A program made the position numbers and the translations under genes. A DNA stretch of 64,000 nucleotides from Rhizobium sp. FKY42 (GTDB lineage: Bacteria; Pseudomonadota; Alphaproteobacteria; Rhizobiales; Rhizobiaceae), in NCBI RefSeq assembly GCF_005222835.1, contig NZ_STGA01000029.1, positions 558,001 through 622,000 on the forward strand, given 5' to 3'. Shown in pieces: positions 57,386 to 64,000 of this stretch. The stretch's first letter is position 1; each line of letters begins with the position of its first letter. The notes below the pieces were generated by a model that worked only from the letters and a program-made list of their open reading frames with translations, was not told the DNA's origin and did no database searches.

Positions 57386-57742
57386 TTAGCGCTTGTGGTC
57401 CGAGTCATCGCCGCGAGAAACACCCGGATCCGGGGTCGCAACCATGCCCATGGCACGAAGCACGTTCAGCACTCCGGCACAGAAACCAAGAAGAAGAAGA
57501 ATGATCATCCCCCAAGGCGTCGTGCCGACAAAACGGTCGATCAGATAGCCAAGCATGGCGCCAACAGCGATGGCAGCAATGAACTCTGAAGAGATCTTCA
57601 ACCCGAGAGCCATTCCCTTACGGCTTTCCTCTGATTGCTTTTCCTTCGCGGTTTCAATTGCCTCGCTGCGTTCCCTTGCCGCCAGTTTTGCGGAAAGAGC
57701 CTCGCGTCGTTGCTCCAGACTATCATCCCGGTTGTCGGTCAT
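57386..57742 (-). CDS. atpI: AtpZ/AtpI-type F0F1 assembly protein
   Basis: The 118-residue protein has a charged N-terminal coil (EQRREALSAKLAARERSEAIE) and two membrane helices (FIAAIAVGAMLGYLIDRF and GMIILLLLGFCAGVLNVLRAM), the standard AtpI/AtpZ layout. It helps assembly of the c ring in other bacteria or transports Mg2+. First gene of the operon; the ATG at 57742 has GGGAG and AGAGG ahead; the frame to 57784 is unlikely. A promoter lies 100 bases upstream. Confidence 0.92.
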   Translation of the reverse strand: MTDNRDDSLEQRREALSAKLAARERSEAIETAKEKQSEESRKGMALGLKISSEFIAAIAVGAMLGYLIDRFVGTTPWGMIILLLLGFCAGVLNVLRAMGMVATPDPGVSRGDDSDHKR

Positions 57743-57841
57743 GCGCCTCTCCCTGGCTTCAGCAGACCTGATTTTCGGTCTCAAGCCTCTCTCGAAGCCT
57801 TGGGAAATAGCGCCTTCCGGCCCGTTTTGAAGTCGGGCGCA

Positions 57842-57870
57842 ACATAGTTTTGCACGCCCCCATAGTCAAG
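57842..57870 (-). promoter_or_regulatory. rhizobial housekeeping promoter of the ATP synthase F0 operon
   Basis: On the minus strand CTTGAC (57870-57865), a 17-base spacer and CTATGT (57847-57842) match CTTGAC-N17-CTATAT in eleven of twelve key bases. Transcription would start near 57835, giving a leader of about 93 bases before atpI. Confidence 0.75.
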
Positions 57871-57973
57871 GCGTTAACCGACACTCATCCAGAACAAATT
57901 TCTGACGAAAAATCAAATACTTGAGATTATCGATAATCAGCATGTGCTGTTGAAGTCGAGGAATCGGCGGTCC

Positions 57974-59149
57974 TCAGCTCCAGCCGCCGCCATAGGTGCG
58001 GTAGAAGACATGCAGCCCAATACGGCCTATCTTTTTCATGGTAGGTGCCCAGTTGGGACGGACATAGACCGCATGATAGTGAGTTGCGGAGCCAACTTCC
58101 TTCAACCATATCTTGCCCGCCGTGGTCGCCATGGCGACTTCCCTCGCCATTTTCCAATGCTCCTCCGAGCGGATACGATCCTTGATATCATCGCAGGCAA
58201 ACGAGAACTGGCAGCGATTGCGCCAATCTTCGTTCTGGTAGACGACACCGCAGATCGTTTTGGGATAGGCAGGATTTCGAACGCGATTGAGGATGACCTG
58301 CGCGACGGCTGCCTGCCCCTTCACCGATTCGCCGCGCGCCTCGAAGTAGATGCCGGACGCCAGGCACTGTTGCTCCTGCGGCGAAAAAGCATCAGGCGGA
58401 AGGGGCGTTGCCGCCCATGCATGGTCCTCAGGCCCAATATCCGGGATGAAACGACCGTCATCCTTTTTTTCAGTCAGGATCGCATCGAATGGCGATTGCC
58501 GCGCAAAGTCGGGCTTGGCCGGGGCATAGGCCGTGGCAAGGATATCGGCTTTCGGATTGGTGACGAGTTTTGCCACCATAGGTGAAAGACCGGCGTCGGG
58601 TTTCTTTTCCTCCGAACGGCGGAAATAGAAGGCAGCGAGCTTCACCTCTTCGCTGGCCTTGGGCGCCTTGGCAAACGCAACCTGATCTTCGGCGCGGATG
58701 ACGGGTGCGAGAAGCGAACTGCTGCGCTGAAGAATGGAACCGGCACTGAAGGCCCGCGGCGGCAACATGGGCACAACTGCCACCACCCTGCCCTTCTTCT
58801 GTGCACGGTTCACCCGGTCTTCGTCGGGAATATGCTGGTCTTCCTTCTTTCCCGCCACGATGGCAATCTTCTCGCCGTTCGGCAGGCTGAAGCCCGTATT
58901 TGAGACAAGACGCTCCTCACCCGGCGGAAAAGCAAGCTCTGCCGAATGGATGGACCCGGCGGGTGATTTTGTCATCACCATGCGCCACTGCGCACCAGAG
59001 CGATCAAAGCCGGACAGGAGATCACTCAGATCCCCGTGCGCTGGCAGGCTGGGGAATGCCAACCAGGCGGCAAGGCCGAACAGGGTGGGGGCTGCCCAGC
59101 GGTCGGCAAGCGAAATCCGCTTTCGGGCGATATTTCTCAAACTCGGCAC
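57974..59149 (-). CDS. cell wall hydrolase, SleB-like domain
   Basis: The 391-residue protein has an N-terminal membrane anchor or signal (PTLFGLAAWLAFPSLPAHG, about residues 20-40), a long low-complexity middle and a C-terminal SleB/Hydrolase_2 domain (about 265-385): LASGIYFEARGESVKGQAAVAQVILNRVRNPAYP with the catalytic Glu in FEARGE, CQFSFACDD and HYHAVYVRPNW. Such enzymes cut the glycan backbone of peptidoglycan; in non-sporulating rhizobia they act in wall turnover. The start is a GTG at 59149 because GGAG lies seven bases upstream; the frame could extend to 59173. Divergent from nothing nearby; downstream of kup in the same direction. Confidence 0.87.
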   Translation of the reverse strand: MPSLRNIARKRISLADRWAAPTLFGLAAWLAFPSLPAHGDLSDLLSGFDRSGAQWRMVMTKSPAGSIHSAELAFPPGEERLVSNTGFSLPNGEKIAIVAGKKEDQHIPDEDRVNRAQKKGRVVAVVPMLPPRAFSAGSILQRSSSLLAPVIRAEDQVAFAKAPKASEEVKLAAFYFRRSEEKKPDAGLSPMVAKLVTNPKADILATAYAPAKPDFARQSPFDAILTEKKDDGRFIPDIGPEDHAWAATPLPPDAFSPQEQQCLASGIYFEARGESVKGQAAVAQVILNRVRNPAYPKTICGVVYQNEDWRNRCQFSFACDDIKDRIRSEEHWKMAREVAMATTAGKIWLKEVGSATHYHAVYVRPNWAPTMKKIGRIGLHVFYRTYGGGWS

Positions 59150-59243
59150 AAGACAACTCCAACACGTCAACACTTGAGCGTGGAGAATCTAATATTAACC
59201 CTAATGGACGGTTAACCGACCTAAATGATACGCTGCCGCTCAC

Positions 59244-59275
59244 GCGGGTGTGACAGGTTCAACGCACACCCCCGC
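59244..59275 (-). terminator. possible hairpin terminator after kup
   Basis: Arms GCGGGTGTG (59244-59252) and CACACCCCCGC (59265-59275) pair with a small bulge around a 12-base loop, 11 bases after the kup stop. There is no T run. Confidence 0.45.
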
Positions 59276-59286
59276 AGGAAACGCCA

Positions 59287-61200
59287 TCAAATGATGACGT
59301 GCGAACCAAGCTCGACCACGCGATTAGCGGGTAGATGGAAGTAATCGGAAGGATCCGTGGCTGTATTGGCAAGCCCGATGAAGAGCCTGTCCTGCCACAT
59401 TGGCATGCCTGATTCGGCATCCGGCACAAGCTTTCGGCGTCCGAGATAGAAAGACGTCGACATGATGTCGAACTTGATGCCGCATTTGCGCAGATAACCC
59501 AGCGCCTGCGACACGTTGTGCGACTGCATGAAGCCATATCGAAGTTCGATGAGCGTGAAGCGCTCGTTGAGCTTTTCGACAGAGAACGAATTCTCCTGGG
59601 CCACGCGCGGTTTGTTGACCGTGCGAATGGTCAGGATCACATTTCTCTCGTGCAGCACGTGGTTATGCTTGAGATTGTGCATCAAGGCGGCAGGCGCGGA
59701 TTCCGGATCGCTGGTGAGGAAAATGGCCGTTCCCGGCACGCTGACGGGTGCATGCTTGCTCTTGTTCTCGATGGATTTCTCGATCGAGGTGGCAAAGCTG
59801 GTGAGCGGCACGTCAATGCGCTTTGTCTTCTCGGCGAGGATGAGTGTACCGCGCTTCCAAGTCCACATGACAATGGTGAAGCCCGCCGCCATCATGACAG
59901 GCACATAGCCACCATCGTGGATCTTGAGCAGGTTTGCGCCCAGGAAAACGACTTCGAGTGCAAGAAGCGGCGCGAGCGCCAGGGCCGCGACCCAGCGGGG
60001 CCAGCGCCAGCGCGCACGGACGAATTCGAAGGCCATCATGGTCGTCACCACCATGGCTCCCGTAACCGAGATTCCATAGGCCGTAGCGAGCGCATCGGAA
60101 CTTTCGAAACCGAGGACGAGTGCCAAAACGCCGATCAGGAGAACCAGATTGACGGCCGGCAGGAAGATCTGCCCGGTATTCGTCTCAGACGTGAACAGGA
60201 TCTGCATGCGCGGCAGATAACCAAGGTGAATGGCCTGCCGGACAAGCGAAAAGCCGCCGGTAATCACGGCCTGGCTGGCGATGATGGTTGCGGCTGTTGC
60301 CAGCAGGACCATGGGCAGAAGCGCCCAGGAGGGGAACATCAGGTAGAACGGATTCGATGCGGCTTCCGGGTTCTGCATGACCAATGCACCCTGCCCCAGA
60401 TAGTTCAGCGTGAGCGCCGGAAAAACCAGAACGAACCAGGCCCACTGGATCGGGCGGCGCCCGAAATGTCCAAGATCCGCATAGAGCGCTTCAGCTCCTG
60501 TCACGGTCAGGAAGACAGCGCCCAGGACGACGATCCCAAGAAACCCCTCATTGAACAGAAAGGTGACCGCATAAACCGGGTTGAAAGCATAGAGGATGCT
60601 GAGATCATCGGTGATGTGCAGGACACCCCCCAGACCCATGGCGATGAACCAGAGAGCGGTAATCGGTCCAAAAAACCGCGAAACCTTGGCCGTGCCTTGA
60701 GACTGGATGGCAAACAGTGCGATCAGGATGACAATCGAGATCGGCAATACCCACTCGTCGAAGGCAGGCGTCACCAACTTCAACCCCTCGACGGCCGATA
60801 GAACCGAGAGGGCCGGGGTGATCATAGCATCGCCGAGAAACAGCGCGGCCCCGATAAGACCCAGGATGATGAGCGCCATCTTGTTTCCGCCAGCGGTCTT
60901 GATCAGCATGGCCAGCAAAGACAGTGTTCCGCCCTCGCCGTCGTTATCCGCACGCAGCAGAAAAAGAACATATTTGATGGTCACGATGATGGTGAGCGTC
61001 CAGATCATCAGGGAAATGATGCTGATAATCTCGACATTGGTCAGACCATCGGCGGAAACTGGCCGCAGCGCTTCGCGAAAAGCGTAGAGCGGACTGGTGC
61101 CGATGTCGCCATAGACGACGCCGATCGAACCCAGCGTGAGCGCCAGCATGTGCTTGAGGCTCTTGTCGTCGTGAACCTGTGCTTCAGTCTCGTGTGACAT
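59287..61200 (-). CDS. kup: low-affinity potassium uptake protein Kup
   Basis: The 637-residue inner-membrane K+/H+ symporter has twelve membrane helices and a C-terminal cytoplasmic domain. Landmarks: [23 protein letters not shown] at the start, [29 protein letters not shown] and [16 protein letters not shown]. The length (about 625-635 in others) is complete. It starts 15 bases after the stop of corA, so the two cation transporters are one operon. The Shine-Dalgarno is weak. Confidence 0.96.
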   Translation of the reverse strand: MSHETEAQVHDDKSLKHMLALTLGSIGVVYGDIGTSPLYAFREALRPVSADGLTNVEIISIISLMIWTLTIIVTIKYVLFLLRADNDGEGGTLSLLAMLIKTAGGNKMALIILGLIGAALFLGDAMITPALSVLSAVEGLKLVTPAFDEWVLPISIVILIALFAIQSQGTAKVSRFFGPITALWFIAMGLGGVLHITDDLSILYAFNPVYAVTFLFNEGFLGIVVLGAVFLTVTGAEALYADLGHFGRRPIQWAWFVLVFPALTLNYLGQGALVMQNPEAASNPFYLMFPSWALLPMVLLATAATIIASQAVITGGFSLVRQAIHLGYLPRMQILFTSETNTGQIFLPAVNLVLLIGVLALVLGFESSDALATAYGISVTGAMVVTTMMAFEFVRARWRWPRWVAALALAPLLALEVVFLGANLLKIHDGGYVPVMMAAGFTIVMWTWKRGTLILAEKTKRIDVPLTSFATSIEKSIENKSKHAPVSVPGTAIFLTSDPESAPAALMHNLKHNHVLHERNVILTIRTVNKPRVAQENSFSVEKLNERFTLIELRYGFMQSHNVSQALGYLRKCGIKFDIMSTSFYLGRRKLVPDAESGMPMWQDRLFIGLANTATDPSDYFHLPANRVVELGSHVII

Positions 61201-61215
61201 CCAAAGATCCGGCCT

Positions 61216-62193
61216 TTAGAGCCAGCCTTTCCAGCGGAAGAAGAAAAAGGGAATGATGGCGGAAAGCACCATGGCGAACAGGGCAAGCGGATAGCCCAGT
61301 TGCCAGGACAGTTCCGGCATATGTTGGAAATTCATGCCGTAGATCGATGCCACGAGTGTTGGTGGCAAAAAGACCACCGAGGCAATCGAGAAGATCTTGA
61401 TGATGGCATTCTGCTCGACATTGATCAGGCCCAGTGAAGCATCCAGAAGGAAGGCTATATTACCTGCCACGAAACTGGCATGCTCCGAAAGCGTTGTTAC
61501 GTCCTGTGCGACAGTTGCACACAGTTTGCGTACGTCCTCGTCCTTCTGGATGACGGAGGCATTCTGCAAAAAGGTCAGCAGGCGAGAGAGCGAGCCGAGA
61601 CTGTCACGTACCTTTCCGACAAGGCGGTGAACCTCGGCGATTTCAGCCAACTTGCTTTCCAGGAATTTCGGTGGACGCCGCTCGGTTCGTTCGCGAAAGA
61701 TATCTGTGGCCAGATGATCCACCCGAGACACCACGGTCTCCATGATCTCCGCCGTGCGATCCGCGATCGTCTCCAGAAGATGCGCCAGAAGGGTGCGCCC
61801 GTTACAAGTCTCCTCCGGTGCGCGGCCGAGCGCTGCGACAAAGAGGCTGAAGGACTTCGGGTCCGCGTAACGGACCGTGACAAGCCGTTCCGCCGTGAGA
61901 ATGAACGCAACATCCGTGAGTTTGGAGTCTCGGCTGTCTGCGCGCCAGACCAGTGACCCGGTCATGTAGAGCGCGCCGTTTTCGGCATACAGCCGGCTGG
62001 ACGGCTCGATATCCTTCAACTCGTCCCGGGTGGGGATCGAGATGCTGAGAAGCTGCTCGACGAACCGATCCTCCTCGGATGTCGGATGATGGAGATCAAT
62101 CCATACGACATCGTCAGAAAGAAGAAATTCCGGCTTGTTGAGCGTCAGTTCGCTGACGGAACCGTTGGACAGGTAAGCGTTGATCAAGGGCAT
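61216..62193 (-). CDS. corA: magnesium/cobalt transporter CorA
   Basis: A 325-residue transporter with the cytoplasmic funnel domain, a long helix (IETIADRTAEIMETVVSRVDHLATDIF) and two C-terminal membrane helices. The pore signature is YGMNFQHMPELSW, the CorA form, unlike the GFFGMN of the ZntB-like gene at 14238. This suggests Mg2+ as main substrate. First gene of the corA-kup operon. GGAG directly precedes the ATG, too close for an optimal site. The leader upstream carries a hairpin (62251-62267); whether it senses Mg2+ is unknown. Confidence 0.93.
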   Translation of the reverse strand: MPLINAYLSNGSVSELTLNKPEFLLSDDVVWIDLHHPTSEEDRFVEQLLSISIPTRDELKDIEPSSRLYAENGALYMTGSLVWRADSRDSKLTDVAFILTAERLVTVRYADPKSFSLFVAALGRAPEETCNGRTLLAHLLETIADRTAEIMETVVSRVDHLATDIFRERTERRPPKFLESKLAEIAEVHRLVGKVRDSLGSLSRLLTFLQNASVIQKDEDVRKLCATVAQDVTTLSEHASFVAGNIAFLLDASLGLINVEQNAIIKIFSIASVVFLPPTLVASIYGMNFQHMPELSWQLGYPLALFAMVLSAIIPFFFFRWKGWL

Positions 62194-62250
62194 CTCCGTG
62201 CCGGTGCATCATGCACGGCACATTACAATAGTAGGACCTCAGTTCCGGTT

Positions 62251-62267
62251 CCCCGTCCCAAACGGGG
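62251..62267 (-). other. small hairpin in the corA leader
   Basis: CCCCGT (62251-62256) pairs with ACGGGG (62262-62267) around a 5-base loop, about 60 bases before the corA start. It may be part of a 5' leader structure; no known magnesium riboswitch pattern was recognised. Confidence 0.35.
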
Positions 62268-62291
62268 GCGCGTATAAGACCTGCCCTTGAT

Positions 62292-62324
62292 AAATGCAAG
62301 CAAAACGAATCCTTGCTTGCATTT
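62292..62324 (-). terminator. 12-bp inverted repeat after mrp
   Basis: A perfect 12-bp inverted repeat AAATGCAAGCAA/TTGCTTGCATTT (62292-62303 with 62313-62324) closes a 9-base loop, 31 bases after the stop of mrp. It ends in TTT and then ATC on the minus strand, so it may terminate mrp transcription; the lack of G+C in the stem's outer part makes it weak. It could also be an operator for corA. Confidence 0.5.
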
Positions 62325-62354
62325 GTATCAAACTGAAAGCGTCGGCTTCGCAGG

Positions 62355-63527
62355 TTATTCGAAGACAATGTTTGGTGCGGGTCTTGCCCGGCGCCCAGCC
62401 AATTGTTCCCAGACCTGGCGCGCAATACCCTTATACACTTCAGCGGCAGCGCCGTTAGGGTCAGCCACGACGACGGGCGTTCCTGCATCGGATTTCTCAC
62501 GGATTTCCATGGTGAGTGGCACTTCGCCGAGGAATGGAACGCCAATCCTCTCTGCCTCTGCCCGAGCGCCGCCATGGCCGAAGATATCGTAGCGCTTGCC
62601 AGTATCCGGCGCGAGAAAATAGCTCATGTTCTCAATGATTCCGAGAAGTGGGACTTCTACTTTCCTGAACATGGCAATGCCCTTGCGCGCATCGATCAGG
62701 GCAAGATCCTGCGGCGTCGACACGATGACGGCACCGGCGAGGGGCACCTGCTGCGCCATAGTCAGTTGTGCGTCTCCCGTGCCGGGCGGCATGTCGACGA
62801 TCAGAACATCGAGTTCGCCCCAGGCGACCTCGCGAAGCATTTGCAGAATGGCCGACTGTACCATCGGTCCGCGCCAGATCATGGCAGCATCCTCATCGAC
62901 CAGATAGCCGATGGACATGGATTTGAGGCCATAATTTTCCATGGGCACGATGATGCGGTTGTCGATCTGTTTGGGCCGACCAGAAATCTTGAGCAGGCGC
63001 GGCACCGAAGGACCGTAGATATCGGCATCCAGCAGGCCGACCTTCAGACCATTGGCCATGAGACCCAACGCGAGATTGACGGCGGTCGTGGACTTTCCGA
63101 CGCCGCCCTTGCCGGATGCGACAGCGATGATGGCGCCGACACCTGGAACACCGGCTTTCTGCGCTCGGCCGCCTTGCGCAGCATGTGAATGCCCGGCGTG
63201 AGAGTGGCCTGAATGGGAATGGCCGGAGTTCTGGGGCGGCGCTGCTGCGGGTTTAGCGCCAGCGGCGGCTCCTGCCTTGCGATCAGCCGTGAGGGTGACG
63301 AGTGCGCCTTTTACGCCCGGAATTGCTTTTACGGCCCGTTCGGCGGCTTGCCGCATGGGCTCAAGTTCTTCAGCACGCTCCGAGGGTACGCTGATGGAGA
63401 AATAGACCTTCCCATCTGCAATGAAGACATCCGACACCATGTTGCGGGAGATGAGATCGCCTTCCAGATCTGGTCCGCGCACCTTGCGGAGTCTATCGAT
63501 GACAAGATCCTTGGTTACTTCGGCCAT
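62355..63527 (-). CDS. mrp: Mrp/ApbC-family iron-sulfur carrier ATPase
   Basis: The 390-residue P-loop protein loads Fe-S clusters on target enzymes. It has an N-terminal MIP18-like domain (about 5-100), a His/Ser/Gly-rich linker (SGHSHSGHSHAGHSHAAQG), and the ATPase domain with the deviant Walker A VASGKGGVGKSTTAVNLAL, DADIYGPS and DMPPGTGDAQL. The usual CxxC of Nbp35/Mrp near NMSYF is not seen here (ENMSYFLAPDTGKRYDIFG), so cluster binding must differ from the E. coli protein. The ATG at 63527 gives MAEVTKD; the frame to 63623 has no site. A CTATAT promoter lies upstream. Confidence 0.9.
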   Translation of the reverse strand: MAEVTKDLVIDRLRKVRGPDLEGDLISRNMVSDVFIADGKVYFSISVPSERAEELEPMRQAAERAVKAIPGVKGALVTLTADRKAGAAAGAKPAAAPPQNSGHSHSGHSHAGHSHAAQGGRAQKAGVPGVGAIIAVASGKGGVGKSTTAVNLALGLMANGLKVGLLDADIYGPSVPRLLKISGRPKQIDNRIIVPMENYGLKSMSIGYLVDEDAAMIWRGPMVQSAILQMLREVAWGELDVLIVDMPPGTGDAQLTMAQQVPLAGAVIVSTPQDLALIDARKGIAMFRKVEVPLLGIIENMSYFLAPDTGKRYDIFGHGGARAEAERIGVPFLGEVPLTMEIREKSDAGTPVVVADPNGAAAEVYKGIARQVWEQLAGRRARPAPNIVFE

Positions 63528-63587
63528 ATCCGCTCGCTCCTGCTGTCTGCACCGGCAATTCCCGACCGATGATGTTATCGACTGCAC

Positions 63588-63617
63588 ATATAGTGAGCGC
63601 CGCGATGAAAGCGCAAC
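63588..63617 (-). promoter_or_regulatory. promoter of mrp
   Basis: On the minus strand a perfect rhizobial -10 box CTATAT (63593-63588) is preceded at 18 bases by GTTGCG (a weak -35). The start would be near 63581, 54 bases before the mrp ATG. Confidence 0.5.
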
Positions 63618-63673
63618 CGCCAAGTACTGGTATGCGACATGTGAGACAATCGAGCGGTGGCTGGAAACGAAAA

Positions 63674-63730
63674 CGCCGGATGGCGCTGCTGCAGTTGCAA
63701 GACCGCGCTACGCCATCCGGCGGTTTTTTT
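63674..63730 (+). terminator. strong Rho-independent terminator on the forward strand
   Basis: A perfect 12-bp stem CGCCGGATGGCG/CGCCATCCGGCG (63674-63685 with 63711-63722) with a 25-base loop is followed by TTTTTTT (63724-63730). On the minus strand the same stem is followed only by TTTT. The T run therefore points to forward transcription, though the only gene that could use it on the minus strand is the LuxR-type gene to the right. Confidence 0.75.
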
Positions 63731-63918
63731 GATCGCGCCTCTGTGTGCGCTTTCCAGTCCCCTCTGGACCGCAGAAAGCTATGCACGAAGCGTGCCAAAC
63801 TTCATTTTGCGCATGAACACGGCATTATTGCCAAGGTGGCAAACTCTTGAGGGATGATGAAAGATTGGCGCTGCCGAAACTTTAAGCTACAGAAGAACGA
63901 ATTGCCTTGAAATGCCTT

Positions 63919-64000
63919 TCAGGCGATCAGATTGCTGCGGATCGCCTTGGCGACAGCCTGCGTGCGGTTGACGGCATCCAACTTCCGGGTCGCACGGTTG
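63919..64000 (-). CDS. LuxR-type transcriptional regulator, C-terminal end only
   Basis: The last 27 codons of a minus-strand gene cut by the window edge read NRATRKLDAVNRTQAVAKAI and end in a stop at 63919-63921. This is the C-terminal part of a LuxR-type helix-turn-helix (recognition helix end N-x-x-RKL-x-x-x-NRTQAVAKA). The sensor part is outside, so it may be an acyl-homoserine-lactone receptor, a response regulator or a solo LuxR. Confidence 0.75.
   Translation of the reverse strand, partial: NRATRKLDAVNRTQAVAKAIRSNLIA

Larger units (their letters stand above)
63528..63918. other. intergenic region holding a forward-strand terminator and possible small RNA
   Basis: This 391-base gap has no protein gene. 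Its left part carries the mrp promoter (minus strand). At 63674-63730 stands a strong forward terminator with no forward gene before it, so a small RNA from about 63600 to 63730 is possible. Further right, a hairpin TTGCC/GGCAA (63828-63842) lies between this and the stop of the LuxR-type gene. Confidence 0.45.

Noticed and set aside
57974..59149. Spore germination function for the SleB-like protein
   Set aside because: The organism type does not form spores; SleB-type domains are common wall hydrolases in alphaproteobacteria.

Overview
The window is chromosomal DNA of an alphaproteobacterium of the order Hyphomicrobiales (Rhizobiales), most likely family Rhizobiaceae (Agrobacterium/Rhizobium group). 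This rests on the gene content: two BA14K-type proteins, ATP synthase F0 operon atpI-B-E-b'-b next to rnhB, DUF1217, a TPR-LysM protein before ispE, promoters close to the rhizobial CTTGAC-N17-CTATAT form, and several chemoreceptors carrying a C-terminal NWEEF tail. No rRNA, tRNA, CRISPR array, transposase or integrase was recognised.

Layout. 1-1034: an orphan RecA/DnaB-type ATPase preceded by a 7-codon leader ORF and closed by a strong terminator. 1073-11113: DUF4424 protein, three chemoreceptor genes (membrane four-helix/CHASE3-like, cytosolic double-PAS, and dCache type), and between them the rRNA methyltransferase pair tlyA-rlmD. 11448-14091: acyl-CoA dehydrogenase/enoyl-CoA hydratase operon with a MerR-style operator-promoter. 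14238-18819: ZntB/CorA-like transporter, two BA14K proteins, and a Rieske monooxygenase/reductase pair of the glycine-betaine demethylase type (gbcAB) under a dense cluster of TGTCG half sites. 19124-26450: hypothetical protein, tsaC, FAD-linked D-2-hydroxyacid dehydrogenase, a six-repeat DUF1217 protein, a DUF6101-like protein and ubiA. 26569-30000: a 1143-residue cysteine-free protein with a long Gly/Thr/Ser/Ala repeat tract, the most unusual gene here. 30349-37370: tex, purD, a small secreted protein, a Cache chemoreceptor, a DUF523 protein. 37378-45149: glyS and glyQ separated by TM2, DUF2207, aroA and lemA genes; glyS has an in-frame duplicated copy of its own 5' end just upstream. 45277-52727: sppA, tRNA methyltransferase-like gene, DUF2007, ispB, TPR-LysM, ispE, moaB, glycosyltransferase. 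52858-57742: radical SAM protein, rnhB, ATP synthase F0 operon. 57974-64000: SleB-type cell wall hydrolase, corA-kup ion transport operon, mrp, and the 3' end of a LuxR-type regulator cut by the window edge.

How the genes work together. Most of the window is housekeeping: isoprenoid and quinone supply (ispE, ispB, ubiA), energy coupling (ATP synthase F0), translation (glyQS, tsaC, tlyA, rlmD), purine and aromatic biosynthesis (purD, aroA), Fe-S assembly (mrp), and ion homeostasis (corA, zntB-like, kup). A second theme is environmental sensing and use of host- or soil-derived nutrients: four chemoreceptors, one with an amino-acid-binding signature, fatty or branched acyl-CoA oxidation, and betaine demethylation. 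Start codons were moved inward where a Shine-Dalgarno sequence or family length argued for it; these choices are stated per gene. Function names come from recognising protein families by eye; no database search was run.
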